64,000 nucleotides of DNA from Aquipuribacter sp051216895 (lineage in GTDB: Bacteria; Actinomycetota; Actinomycetes; Actinomycetales; JBBAYJ01). Each line of letters opens with the position of its first letter. The first letter of the stretch is position 1. The DNA lies in NCBI RefSeq assembly GCF_051216895.1, contig NZ_JBPKAO010000015.1, forward strand, positions 40,034 through 104,033, written 5' to 3'. Positions 44,814 through 54,229 of the stretch are shown here, one piece after another. The notes below the pieces were generated by a model. The model saw only the letters and a program-made list of their open reading frames with translations, was not told the DNA's origin and made no database searches. Made by a program: the position numbers and the translations under genes.

Positions 44814-46718
44814 GTGATCACCAACGAACGTCGTCGTCAGGAGTCCGTGCGGCGGTACGGGCTGCCGCTGGACCCGCCGCCCGCGCGGCCGGACCCGGAG
44901 CTCACCGCTCTCGTCGTGCAGGCCCAGCGGCTGATGCGCGCGGAGTTCGCCGCCGTCCACGTGCTCGACGGCGAGGGCCAGGTCCGGATCGCCGGGACCC
45001 CGGGTCTGCCGCTGGAGGTCGTCGAGCGCTCCTCGAGCATGTGCAACCGGGTGGCGGCGGCCTACCCGGGCCGGCAGTCGTACCTGACCACGGCCGCGGA
45101 CGTCGACCCGTTCTTCGCCGACAACGCGTGGGTCGACGGTCGCCTCGGCGCCGTCCGCTACTACGCGGCCGTCCCGCTGGTCGGGCTCGAGGGCCTGCCC
45201 CTGGGGGTGCTGTGCGCGTGGTCGTCCAACGAGGCCCCCAGCCCCGCCCCCTCGGTGGAGCTGATCGCCAAGGTGGGGACGGCGGTCGTCGCGCTGCTGG
45301 ACTCCCGCCGCCGCACCGCCGAGGTGCCGGGGCCGGTGGGTGGGGCCGACGCCGCGGTCGTGGGCACCCTTGCCGACCGCTCCGTGCACGGCGTCATCGA
45401 CACCGGCGCCGTGACGACCCTGTTCCAGCCGGTGGTGCACCTGGCGACCGGTTCGGTGGCGGGTTTCGAGGCGCTGTCGCGCGGCCCCAGCGGGACCGAC
45501 CTGGAGGCCCCGATGGCGCTGATCGAGGCCGCCGCCGCCGCGGGTCGCCTCGCCGACCTGGACTGGTTGTGCCGGGTCAACGCGATGGCCGCCGCCGCGC
45601 AGGCCGACCTGCACCCCGGTCTGTCCTGGTTCATCAACGTGGAGCCCGTGAGCCTGCACCACGAGTGCCCGCCGCACCTGGTCAACGCCCTCGCCCACGC
45701 CCGCAGCGAGCTCCGCATCATCCTGGAGGTGGTGGAGCGGGACCTGAACGGGCACGTGACCCACCTGCTGCACGCCGCGGACCAGGCCCGCCGCGACGTC
45801 TGGGGCGTCGCCCTGGACGACGTCGGCCCCAACGAGTCGTCGCTCGCGCTGCTGCCCCTGCTCATGCCCGACGTGGTCAAGCTGGACATGTCGTTGGTCC
45901 ACCAGCTCCCGGACCGTCGCACGGCCATCGTCACCGCGGCGGTCCGCGCCTACGCGGAACGGACCGGCGCCGTCATCCTCGCCGAGGGCATCGAGACCGA
46001 GGAGCACGAGCACCTGGCCCGGGTCTTCGGCGCGACGTACGTCCAGGGCTACCGCTACGGCCGCCCCGGCCCGCTGCCGGACTCGGTGCCGGCACCGCGG
46101 GCGGTGGTCCCGCTGCGTCAGCAGCCGGCCCCGCTGGACGGGGCCACGCCGTTCGAGGTGGCCTCGGCGAGCGCCCCGGTCGAGCGGGCCCGCCGCGGGC
46201 TGCTCGAGCACATGGTCGAGCACCTCGAGGCGCGCTGCCGGGTCCTGCCGGACCCGTTCGTGCTGCTGGTCGGCCTGCAGTCCGGTCACGGCGACCAGCC
46301 GGAGCGGCTGACGTCGCTGCAGGAGCTGTCGGGACTGAGTGCCCTCACGGTCGTGCTGGCCGAGGGCGCCGAGGTCGAGAGCACGGAGCGCTTCGCCGTC
46401 ACCGAGCGCCAGGTCGGCAGCCGGATGCGTCAGGAGTGGTTCGTCGCGGTGCTCAGCGCCGGGTACTCGGCGGCCTTCGTGGCCCGGGACTGCGGCGACC
46501 CGGGGGACGACGACGCCGACCGCCGCTACGACTTCGTGCTCATCCACGACCCCGGTCTGGTGACCGCGGTCGGCCGCAGCTTCCTGCAGGAGCTCGTCCC
46601 CGTCGGGTCGTTGCCGTCGATGGGCGGGCAGATCCCGGGCCCCCGCGGCACCCCGGTCGAGGACCCTGCCCCGTCCCGTGGGGGCAGCCTGCTCAAGCGG
46701 TACACCCGGGCGCGGTGA
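44814..46718 (+). CDS. GAF-EAL-DICT signalling protein
   Basis: Probable cyclic-di-GMP phosphodiesterase or effector. GTG 44814 follows GGGGTGGAG. Residues ~20-165 form a GAF domain (MCNRVAAAYPGRQSYL), ~190-430 an EAL domain, and ~450-580 resemble the DICT sensory domain. EAL metal and catalytic positions are mostly kept, but the motifs are altered: EALSRG for EALLRW, FINVEP for NVSP, LDDVGPNES for DDFGTGYS; KLDMSLV, LAEGIETEEH and VQGYRYGRP remain. Activity is therefore uncertain. 634 residues. An AT-richer stretch at 44709-44733 may hold its promoter. Confidence 0.85.
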   Translation: MITNERRRQESVRRYGLPLDPPPARPDPELTALVVQAQRLMRAEFAAVHVLDGEGQVRIAGTPGLPLEVVERSSSMCNRVAAAYPGRQSYLTTAADVDPFFADNAWVDGRLGAVRYYAAVPLVGLEGLPLGVLCAWSSNEAPSPAPSVELIAKVGTAVVALLDSRRRTAEVPGPVGGADAAVVGTLADRSVHGVIDTGAVTTLFQPVVHLATGSVAGFEALSRGPSGTDLEAPMALIEAAAAAGRLADLDWLCRVNAMAAAAQADLHPGLSWFINVEPVSLHHECPPHLVNALAHARSELRIILEVVERDLNGHVTHLLHAADQARRDVWGVALDDVGPNESSLALLPLLMPDVVKLDMSLVHQLPDRRTAIVTAAVRAYAERTGAVILAEGIETEEHEHLARVFGATYVQGYRYGRPGPLPDSVPAPRAVVPLRQQPAPLDGATPFEVASASAPVERARRGLLEHMVEHLEARCRVLPDPFVLLVGLQSGHGDQPERLTSLQELSGLSALTVVLAEGAEVESTERFAVTERQVGSRMRQEWFVAVLSAGYSAAFVARDCGDPGDDDADRRYDFVLIHDPGLVTAVGRSFLQELVPVGSLPSMGGQIPGPRGTPVEDPAPSRGGSLLKRYTRAR

Positions 46719-46727
46719 GCCCCGGGC

Positions 46728-48575
46728 TCAGGCGGGTCCGTCGGCGGCGAGCGCCTCGAGCAGCTGCTCCCCGTACGTCGCGAGCTTGGCCTGCCCCACC
46801 CCGCTGACCCCGCCCAGCCCGTCCAGGGAGGTCGGGCGTTCCAGGGCGACCTGCCGCAGCGTGGCGTCGTGGAAGATGACGTAGGCCGGGACGCCCCGCT
46901 CCTTGGCCGCGGCGGCCCGCCAGGCCCGTAGCCGCTCGAACACCGGCGCCACGTCGGCCGGCAGGTCCTCGGCCGCGGCGCGCGCCTTCCGCCCGCCCCG
47001 GCCGGCGCCGGCGCGGCGGGGGGCCTCCTTGCGCAGGCGCACCTCGGCCCGGCCGCGCAGCACGTCCTCCGACGCGGCGGTCAGGGCCAGGACGCCGTAC
47101 TCGCCCTGCACGTCCAGCAACCCCTGGGCCAGCAGCTGACGGACCACGCCGCGCCACTCCCCCTCGTCCAGCTCGGTCCCGATCCCGAAGACGCTGAGCT
47201 CGTCGTGGTGGTGCTGGGTGACCTTCGCCGTGGTGCGGCCGAGCAGGATGTCGACCGACTGACCGGCCCCGAAGGACTGCCCGCGCTCGCGCTGCAGGCG
47301 CAGCACCGTCGACAGCAGCTTCTGCGCGGGCACGGTGCCGTCCCAGGTCTCGGGCGGGCTCAGGCAGGTGTCGCAGTTGCCGCAGGGCTCGCTGGCCTGG
47401 TCGAAGTAGGCCAGCAGCCGGACCCGCCGGCAGCCCGCCGTCTCGCAGAGCGCGAGCATCGCGTCCAGGTGGGCGGACAGCACGCGTCGGCGGGCCAGGT
47501 CGCCGTCGGAGGTGTCGATCATGCGCCGCTGCTGGACCACGTCGGCCAGCCCGTACGCCAGCCACGCGGTGGACGGCAGCCCGTCACGCCCGGCGCGACC
47601 GGTCTCCTGGTAGTAGCCCTCGACGGACTTGGGCAGGTCGAGGTGGGCGACGAAGCGGACGTCGGGCTTGTCGATGCCCATCCCGAACGCGATGGTCGCC
47701 ACCATGACCAGGCCGTCCTCGCGCAGGAACCGCTGCTGGTTGGCCAGCCGCGTCCCTGCGTCCAGGCCGGCGTGGTACGGCAGCGCCTGGATGCCGTTGT
47801 CGACCAGGAACGCGGCGACCTTCTCCACCGACGCCCGCGACAGGCAGTAGACGATGCCCGCGTCGCCGGGGTGCTCGGTGCGCAGCAGCTCCAGCAGCTG
47901 CCGGCGGGGCTCGGCCTTGGGCACGATGCGGTACTGGATGTTGGGCCGGTCGAAGCTGGCCACGAAGTGCCGGGCCCCGGTCAGGTCGAGCCGGGTCGCG
48001 ATCTCGGCGCGGGTCTGCGTGGTGGCCGTGGCGGTGAGCGCGATGCGGGGCACGTCGGGCCAGCGCTCGTGCAGCATCGACAGCGCGAGGTAGTCGGGGC
48101 GGAAGTCGTGGCCCCACTGCGCCACGCAGTGGGCCTCGTCGATGGCGAACAGCGAGATCCGGCCGCGGTCCAGCAGCGCCTGCGTCGACGGCGAGCGCAG
48201 CGCCTCGGGCGCCAGGTAGACCAGGTCGAGCTCACCGTCGACGTAGCGGCGCTCCATCTCGCGCCGGGTGCCCGGGTCCTGGGTGGAGTTGAGGAACCCG
48301 GCCCGCACGCCCAGCGTGGTCAGCGCGTCGACCTGGTCCTGCATGAGCGCGATGAGCGGGGACACGACGACCGCCGTGCCGGGGCGCACCAGGGCCGGCA
48401 CCTGGTAGCAGAGGGACTTGCCGCCCCCGGTGGGCATCAGGACCAGGGCGTCCCCGCCGGCCACGACGTGGTCGACGACGTCCTGCTGCCCGGGGCGGAA
48501 GCTGTCGTAGCCGAAGACCCGCTGCAGGACCCCCGTCGCCGTCTCGTGCTCTCGCGTCGCGGTGGGGGTGGTCAC
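46728..48575 (-). CDS. recQ: ATP-dependent DNA helicase RecQ
   Basis: SF2 3'-5' helicase of recombination and repair. Motifs: PTGGGKSLCYQVPAL (I), SPLIALMQDQV (Ia), IDEAHCVAQWGHDFRPDY (II), ALTATAT (III), then QETGRAGRDG (VI), the zinc-binding Cys set (GCRRVRL to CGNCDTCL), an RQC winged helix and an HRDC domain (IFHDATLRQVALERPTSLDG). GTG 48575 chosen; the frame upstream is non-coding. 615 residues, full length. Confidence 0.94.
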   Translation of the reverse strand: MTTPTATREHETATGVLQRVFGYDSFRPGQQDVVDHVVAGGDALVLMPTGGGKSLCYQVPALVRPGTAVVVSPLIALMQDQVDALTTLGVRAGFLNSTQDPGTRREMERRYVDGELDLVYLAPEALRSPSTQALLDRGRISLFAIDEAHCVAQWGHDFRPDYLALSMLHERWPDVPRIALTATATTQTRAEIATRLDLTGARHFVASFDRPNIQYRIVPKAEPRRQLLELLRTEHPGDAGIVYCLSRASVEKVAAFLVDNGIQALPYHAGLDAGTRLANQQRFLREDGLVMVATIAFGMGIDKPDVRFVAHLDLPKSVEGYYQETGRAGRDGLPSTAWLAYGLADVVQQRRMIDTSDGDLARRRVLSAHLDAMLALCETAGCRRVRLLAYFDQASEPCGNCDTCLSPPETWDGTVPAQKLLSTVLRLQRERGQSFGAGQSVDILLGRTTAKVTQHHHDELSVFGIGTELDEGEWRGVVRQLLAQGLLDVQGEYGVLALTAASEDVLRGRAEVRLRKEAPRRAGAGRGGRKARAAAEDLPADVAPVFERLRAWRAAAAKERGVPAYVIFHDATLRQVALERPTSLDGLGGVSGVGQAKLATYGEQLLEALAADGPA

Positions 48576-48677
48576 GGGGACGAGTCTATGGACGGTTCCA
48601 CCGGGCGGGCATCGGTGCTGTGATCTGTGCACGCACGTGCCCACGACGGGTGCGTCCTCAGCCCGGAGGTGGTCGCC

Positions 48678-49457
48678 GTGGTGGTCGGACGGGTCGAGGT
48701 GGAGGCCGGGGGCCCGGCCGGGCACTCCTACCGCGGGGTGGTGCTCACGGGCGAGCACGGGGCGGTCCTGGAGCACGCCCGCCGGGCCCGGTTCAGCGGC
48801 TGGGTGGGCCCGCAGGAGCACGCCCACGTGGTCCTCGTGCCGTCGTCGAGGCACCTGCTCGTGGCCTCGGACGGGCGCGACCTGGAGGGCCTCGCCACCG
48901 ACCTGGCGGACCCGTTCGGCCCGGTCCTCGTGGTCGAGGTCGTGCGCGACCGCCTGCTGTCCCTGGTCCTGCCCACCGGGCACGGCCCGGGCGCGGCCGC
49001 CGCCCCCGGCACGGCCGCGGAGCCGCTGCGCTACCTGAGCGACCCGTCCGTGCTGGACGCGGAGGACCTGGACTCCCCCCGCGGGGCCCACCACGCGCCG
49101 GCCCTGGCCCGGGCCTTCGGCGTGCCGGGCGTGGCGGGTGCGCTGCGCGACGTGCTGTCGGAGTCGTTGGACCCCGAGCACTACATCGAGTCCGAGCGGG
49201 TGGCCCGCGTCCTGGGCCTGCTGGACCTGCCGACCTGGCTGGTGTCGGCGTGGACGCTGCCCCGGCGCCCGTCCTACGGCCCGGACGGGGCGTCGATCAC
49301 CCGCCTCGGCGCGGGCGTGCCCGGACTACCGGGGTGGCCGGCGCGGTGGGCCGGCGAGCCCGTCCGGCGGGTGCGTCAGCTGCTGACGCGCCGACCGGAC
49401 GGGCCCCGCCCCGACGGCCTGGCCGTCGGGGGGTTCGACGACACCGGGCTGTGGTGA
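48678..49457 (+). CDS. Hypothetical protein
   Basis: Not recognised. GTG 48678 with GGAGG eight bases upstream is preferred over GTG 48627. The 259-residue product is soluble and has native codon use. Visible segments: a strand-rich N-terminal ~110 residues (HAHVVLVPSSRHLLVASDGR), an acidic link (LDAEDLDSPRG), a helical part (AGALRDVLSESLDPEHYIES), and a tail with ARWAGEPVRRVRQLLTRRP and GGFDDTGLW. It is convergent with the beta-glucosidase gene and divergent from recQ; context gives no function. Confidence 0.6.
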   Translation: MVVGRVEVEAGGPAGHSYRGVVLTGEHGAVLEHARRARFSGWVGPQEHAHVVLVPSSRHLLVASDGRDLEGLATDLADPFGPVLVVEVVRDRLLSLVLPTGHGPGAAAAPGTAAEPLRYLSDPSVLDAEDLDSPRGAHHAPALARAFGVPGVAGALRDVLSESLDPEHYIESERVARVLGLLDLPTWLVSAWTLPRRPSYGPDGASITRLGAGVPGLPGWPARWAGEPVRRVRQLLTRRPDGPRPDGLAVGGFDDTGLW

Positions 49458-49476
49458 GGCCCGGCCCGGTGCGGGC

Positions 49477-50955
49477 TCAGCCCGGGATCCGCCCGGACCG
49501 GGCGAGCTCGGCGAACCAGGCGGCGCTGTCCTTGGGCAGCCGCTCCAGCGTGTCGTAGTCCACCCGGACGATGCCGAACCGCTTGGAGTAGCCGTAGCCC
49601 CACTCGAAGTTGTCCAGCAGGGACCACACCAGGTAGCCGCGCAGGTCGACCCCCCGCTCGATCGCTCGGTGGCACGCCGTGACGTGCCGGCGCAGGTAGT
49701 CCACGCGCTCCACGTCGTGGACCGCCCGCCCGCCGGGGGCGCTCGGGTCCGGCACCACCTCGTCGGCGAAGGCCGCCCCGTTCTCGGTGACCATGAGGGG
49801 CAGGTCCGGGTAGCGCCGCGACAGGTCGACCAGCACCTCCTCCAGGCCCGCCGGCTCGATGTTCCAGCCCATGTCGGTGTACGGGCCGGGCTGGGTCACG
49901 AACTCCACGTCGTCCGCGCCCGGCCAGGGCGTCCCGCCCATGTCCTTGTGGCCGTCGGCCATCTGCCGGGGCGAGGTGCCGTCCCAGCGGCGGACCCGGG
50001 TGGTCGCGTAGTAGTTGACCCCCAGCACGTCCAGCGGCTGACGCACCAGGTCCTCGTCGCCGTCGTGGACGAACGACCAGTCGGTGACCGCCGCGGTGTC
50101 CGCGATGACGTCGGCCGGGTAGCCGCCCTCGAGCAGGGGCTGCAGGAACACCCGGTTGGCCAGTCCGTCGACCTGGCGCAGCGCGTCGGCGGCCCCCTCG
50201 CCGTCGCCGCGGAACACGTGCATGTTGAGGGTGGTCGAGTAGTCCGGGGTCCCCGTGGACGTCGCCCGTAGCGCCTGCACCGCCAGGCCGTGGCCCAGGT
50301 TGAGGTGGTGCACCGCGGCCAGGGCGGCCGCGGGCTCGGTGCGGCCCGGGGCGTGGGCGCCCGAGCCGTAGCCCAGGTAGGCGCTGCACCAGGGCTCGTT
50401 CATGGTCGTCCAGGTGTGGACCCGGTCGCCGAGCGCCCGGCCGAGCAGCGACGCGTACTCCGCGAACGCCTCGGCCGTGGAGCGGGCCGGCCAGCCGCCG
50501 GAGTCCTCCAGGGCCTGCGGCAGGTCCCAGTGGTAGAGCGTGGCGACCGGCGCGATGCCGCGGGCGAGCAGCCCGTCGACCAGGCGGCGGTAGAAGTCGA
50601 GCCCCGCCTGGTTGACCGGGCCCCGCCCGGTCGGCTGGACACGGGGCCAGGCGATCGAGAACCGGTAGGCGTGCAGACCCAGGTCGGCCATCAGGTCCAG
50701 GTCCGCGTCGAGGCGGTGGTACTGGTCGGCGGCCACGTCCCCGGTGTCGTCGTCGGTCACCTTGCCCGGGGTGCGGCTGAAGGTGTCCCAGATGCTCGGG
50801 CCGCGGCCGTCCTCGTCGGTCGCGCCCTCGACCTGGTAGGCGGCGGTCGCGGAGCCGAGCACGAACCCGGGCGGCAGCTGCAGGCCGCGGCCGCGGTAGT
50901 CCTCCGGACCGGTCCCGGGTCCCAGGCCGGGGCCCGCGGTGCTGGTCGCGCTCAT
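49477..50955 (-). CDS. Family GH1 beta-glucosidase
   Basis: Retaining beta-glycosidase. Acid/base Glu in TMNEPW (E187) and nucleophile Glu in MVTENG (E391) are both present, with FVLGSATAAYQVEGA at the start and WSLLDNFEWGYGYSKRFGI at the end. No signal peptide, so it acts inside the cell on imported sugars. 492 residues. ATG overlaps the alpha-xylosidase stop (ATGA). Removes glucose or related units after alpha-xylosidase action. Confidence 0.94.
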   Translation of the reverse strand: MSATSTAGPGLGPGTGPEDYRGRGLQLPPGFVLGSATAAYQVEGATDEDGRGPSIWDTFSRTPGKVTDDDTGDVAADQYHRLDADLDLMADLGLHAYRFSIAWPRVQPTGRGPVNQAGLDFYRRLVDGLLARGIAPVATLYHWDLPQALEDSGGWPARSTAEAFAEYASLLGRALGDRVHTWTTMNEPWCSAYLGYGSGAHAPGRTEPAAALAAVHHLNLGHGLAVQALRATSTGTPDYSTTLNMHVFRGDGEGAADALRQVDGLANRVFLQPLLEGGYPADVIADTAAVTDWSFVHDGDEDLVRQPLDVLGVNYYATTRVRRWDGTSPRQMADGHKDMGGTPWPGADDVEFVTQPGPYTDMGWNIEPAGLEEVLVDLSRRYPDLPLMVTENGAAFADEVVPDPSAPGGRAVHDVERVDYLRRHVTACHRAIERGVDLRGYLVWSLLDNFEWGYGYSKRFGIVRVDYDTLERLPKDSAAWFAELARSGRIPG

Positions 50956-53321
50956 CGGGTGAGCCTCGCGCGCCCGTCCACGGCCGTCACGACCGACGCG
51001 CCGACCAGGCGCGCGCGGAACGGCACCGCGGGCTCGGCCGTGACCGTGGCCCCGCGGTCGCCGTCGCGGAGCACCCGGAACGTGGTGACCGCGCCCGTCC
51101 CCGGGTGGGTGACCACGACGTCGCGGTCGACGGCCCCGGGGTACACGGTGAGCAGGGCGTCGTGGGCGTAGTCGTACTCCGGGGTGTCGTCCCGTGCGCC
51201 GGTGACCAGGACGGCGTCCTCGCGCACCCACAACGGCAGCGACGCGAAGTCGTGCCGCTCGCGACGCCAGGCCCCGCCCGTGACGACCTCGTCGGTCAGC
51301 AGGTTGGTCCACGTGCCGGCCGGCAGGTAGTAGTCGACGTGGCCGTCGGCCGACATCACGGGGGCCACCAGCAGGTCTTGGCCCAGCAGGTACTGCCGCT
51401 CCAGGTGGTCCACGGCCGGGTCACCGGGGAACTCCAGCTGCATCGGCCGCATGAACGGCACGCCGTGCTGGTGGGCGTGCAGCCCCACCTGGAACAGGTA
51501 CGGCATGAGGCGCAGCTTGAGCGTGGTGAACGTGCGCGCCACCTCGACCGCGCTCTGCCCCGGCGCCGTCGTCACGTCCGCGGCGTCCTCGGCCTCGTCG
51601 AAGACCCACGGCACCCGGTAGCTCTGCGAGCCGTGCAGGCGTGAGTGGCTCGACATCAGCCCGAACGCCAGCCAGCGCTTGAACACGGCCGGGTCGGGGG
51701 TGCCCTCGAAGCCGCCGATGTCGTGGCTCCAGAACCCGAACCCGCTCATGGCCAGCGACAGCCCGCCGCGCAGGCTCTCGGCCATCGACACGAACGAGGA
51801 GGAGCTGTCGCCGCCCCAGTGCACCGGCATCCGCTGCCCGCCCGTGGTGGCCGACCGCGCGAACAGCACGGCCTCGCCCTGCCCGCGGACCTCCTCCAGC
51901 ACGTCGAACACGGCCTGGTTGTAGAGCTGGGCGTACCAGTTGTGCATGACGCCGGGGTCGGTGCCGTCGTGCCAGACCACGTCGGTGGGCACGCGCTCGC
52001 CGAAGTCGGTCTTGATGGCGTCGACGCCCTGCGCCAGCAGACCCCGGACCTTGTCCTGGAACCAGGCGGTCGCGGCGGGGTTGGTGAAGTCCACCAGGCC
52101 CATGCCGGCCTGCCACATGTCCCACTGCCAGACGCTGCCGTCGACCCGGCGCACCAGGTACCCGGCCTCGGCGGCCTCGTCGAACAGCGACGACCGCTGC
52201 GCGACGTAGGGGTTGAGCCACGCGCTGACCCGCAGCCCGCGCTCGTGCAGGCGCGCCAGCATGCCCTCGGGGTCCGGGAACACCCGCGGGTCCCACTCGA
52301 AGTCGGTCCAGCGGAACTCGCGCATCCAGAAGCAGTCGAAGTGGAAGACGCTCAGCGGCAGGTCGCGCTCCGCCATCCCGTCGATGAAGCGGTTGACGGT
52401 TGCCTCGTCGTAGTCGGTGGTGAACGACGTCGACAACCACAGCCCGTACGACCAGGCGGGCACCTGGGCCGGGCGGCCGGTGAGCCGGGTGTAGCGCTGC
52501 AGCACCTCCGCCGGGGTCGGGCCGGCGATGACCAGGTACTCCAGCGTCTCGCCGGGGACCGAGAACTGGACCTGCTCGACGGCTTCGCTGCCCACCTCGA
52601 ACGACACGTGCTCGGGGTGGTTGACCAGCACGCCGTAACCGCGGTTGGTCAGGTAGAAGGGCACGTTCTTGTAGGCCTGCTCGCTGGACGTGCCGCCGTC
52701 GGCGTTCCACACGTCGACGCTCTGCCCGTTCTTGACCAGGGGGCCGAACCGCTCCCCCAGGCCGTAGACCAGCTCGCCCACGCCCAGGCCCAGCTGGGTG
52801 CGCACGTAGCACGTCGCCGGGGCCAGGCCGTCGACGCTGACGCCGGCGACGCCCGCGGGCTCGGCGGTGACGGGGGCGTCAGCAGCGAGGCCGAGCCAGC
52901 CGACGGACTTGTCGCCGCTGCGGGTGAGGACCTGCCCGTCGGCCTCGAAGGCGAGGTCCCACGGCGCGCCGCGGGCCATCCGCGCGCGCAGCGGACCGGA
53001 CTCCAGCCAGCCGGCGTCGTCGTCGGTCCAGGCGCTGCCGTGGCCCTTCTCGGCACCGACCAGGTCGAAGCCGGGCGAGGCGGGGGTGCCGCGGTGGTGC
53101 TCGACCCGGACCCGGATGACGCCGTCCAGCGGGCTGGACAGCGTGACGGCGAGGACGGGCCGGTTGAGGGTGTCGCCGCGGCCGGTGATGACGCGGGTGG
53201 GGGCCTGGACGACCAGGCGGTCGCCCTCGGGCGAGGGCACCGCCTCGACGTCGTGCGCCTCGCGGGCGAGCTGGGCGTCGACGCCGGGGCGCGTGTGCCA
53301 GAACCCGTCGGTGAACTTCAT
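50952..53321 (-). CDS. Family GH31 alpha-xylosidase (YicI-like)
   Basis: Retaining glycosidase; the best match by motif is alpha-xylosidase, which releases xylose from isoprimeverose or xyloglucan oligosaccharides. The nucleophile is D439 in IKTDFGERVPTD, and the acid lies in HWGGDSSSSF. Start MKFTDGFWHTRPGV and WMREFRWTDFEWDPRVFPDP follow YicI. 789 residues, no signal peptide. TAATG links it to the upstream permease gene. Alpha-glucosidase activity cannot be fully excluded. Confidence 0.9.
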   Translation of the reverse strand: MKFTDGFWHTRPGVDAQLAREAHDVEAVPSPEGDRLVVQAPTRVITGRGDTLNRPVLAVTLSSPLDGVIRVRVEHHRGTPASPGFDLVGAEKGHGSAWTDDDAGWLESGPLRARMARGAPWDLAFEADGQVLTRSGDKSVGWLGLAADAPVTAEPAGVAGVSVDGLAPATCYVRTQLGLGVGELVYGLGERFGPLVKNGQSVDVWNADGGTSSEQAYKNVPFYLTNRGYGVLVNHPEHVSFEVGSEAVEQVQFSVPGETLEYLVIAGPTPAEVLQRYTRLTGRPAQVPAWSYGLWLSTSFTTDYDEATVNRFIDGMAERDLPLSVFHFDCFWMREFRWTDFEWDPRVFPDPEGMLARLHERGLRVSAWLNPYVAQRSSLFDEAAEAGYLVRRVDGSVWQWDMWQAGMGLVDFTNPAATAWFQDKVRGLLAQGVDAIKTDFGERVPTDVVWHDGTDPGVMHNWYAQLYNQAVFDVLEEVRGQGEAVLFARSATTGGQRMPVHWGGDSSSSFVSMAESLRGGLSLAMSGFGFWSHDIGGFEGTPDPAVFKRWLAFGLMSSHSRLHGSQSYRVPWVFDEAEDAADVTTAPGQSAVEVARTFTTLKLRLMPYLFQVGLHAHQHGVPFMRPMQLEFPGDPAVDHLERQYLLGQDLLVAPVMSADGHVDYYLPAGTWTNLLTDEVVTGGAWRRERHDFASLPLWVREDAVLVTGARDDTPEYDYAHDALLTVYPGAVDRDVVVTHPGTGAVTTFRVLRDGDRGATVTAEPAVPFRARLVGASVVTAVDGRARLTR

Positions 53322-54229
53322 TACTTGACTGCTCCTGCCGTGATGCCCCTGGTCAGGGTGCGCTGGAAGATCAGGAAGAACACGAGGGTGGGGACGAGGC
53401 CCAGCAGCGCGGACGCGGACGTCGTCGTGACGTCCATCATCCGGTCGCCCTGCAGGACCGTCACGGCCACGGGGACGGTCTGGACCGCGTTGCTGACGAG
53501 GAACGTCAGCGGGATGAGGAACTCGTTCCAGGTCCAGATGAAGAAGAAGATCAGCAGCACCGCGAGGGTGGGCCGCGTGATGGGGAACACGATGCGCCAC
53601 AGGATCTGCCGGCGGTTGGCGCCGTCGAGCGCGGCGGCCTCGAGCATCTCCTTGGGGAACGTGCCGTAGACGGCGGCCAGCAGGTAGGTGCCGAACGCCA
53701 TCTGGATGGCCGTGAAGATGATGATGACCGGCCAGATGCTGTTGTAGAGCCCGACCTCGCGGAACATGAAGTAGAGCGGGTAGAGCAGCACCTCCTGCGG
53801 CAGCATGTTGGCCAGCAGGATGAGCAGGACGATCCACATCCGGCCCTTGACGCGGCCGATGCCGAGCGCGAACGCGTTTAGGACCGACAGGGCGACGGCG
53901 AGAACGGCGACGCTGCCGGAGATGACGAAGCTGTTCCACAGCTTCTGCGGGAAGTCGACCCGTTCCCAGAACGCCACGATGCCGTCGGTGTACAGCGCGG
54001 ACGGCCACGACAGCGGCCCCCCGGTGCTGTAGTCCGCCGGGGACTTGAACGAGTTGAGCAGGATCAGGAAGAACGGGACGGCGATGACGAGCCCGACCAG
54101 CACCGCCCCGCCCAGCAGCAGCCAGTCGGCGAGGGTGCGCCGACGCCGGCGGCGACGGGGGGCCGGGGCGGGGCGCGGCGCGGCCTGCGGCTGGCTCGCG
54201 GTCGTCTGGTCGGTCGTGGGTGCGCTCAT
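53321..54229 (-). CDS. Sugar ABC transporter permease (MalG type)
   Basis: Inner-membrane channel subunit of a carbohydrate importer. Six helices, with a basic Pro/Ala-rich N-terminus; the EAA loop that contacts the ATPase is EMLEAAALDGANRRQILWRI. 302 residues. ATG overlaps the stop of the MalF-type gene (ATGA), and its TAA overlaps the alpha-xylosidase ATG. Confidence 0.93.
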   Translation of the reverse strand: MSAPTTDQTTASQPQAAPRPAPAPRRRRRRRTLADWLLLGGAVLVGLVIAVPFFLILLNSFKSPADYSTGGPLSWPSALYTDGIVAFWERVDFPQKLWNSFVISGSVAVLAVALSVLNAFALGIGRVKGRMWIVLLILLANMLPQEVLLYPLYFMFREVGLYNSIWPVIIIFTAIQMAFGTYLLAAVYGTFPKEMLEAAALDGANRRQILWRIVFPITRPTLAVLLIFFFIWTWNEFLIPLTFLVSNAVQTVPVAVTVLQGDRMMDVTTTSASALLGLVPTLVFFLIFQRTLTRGITAGAVK

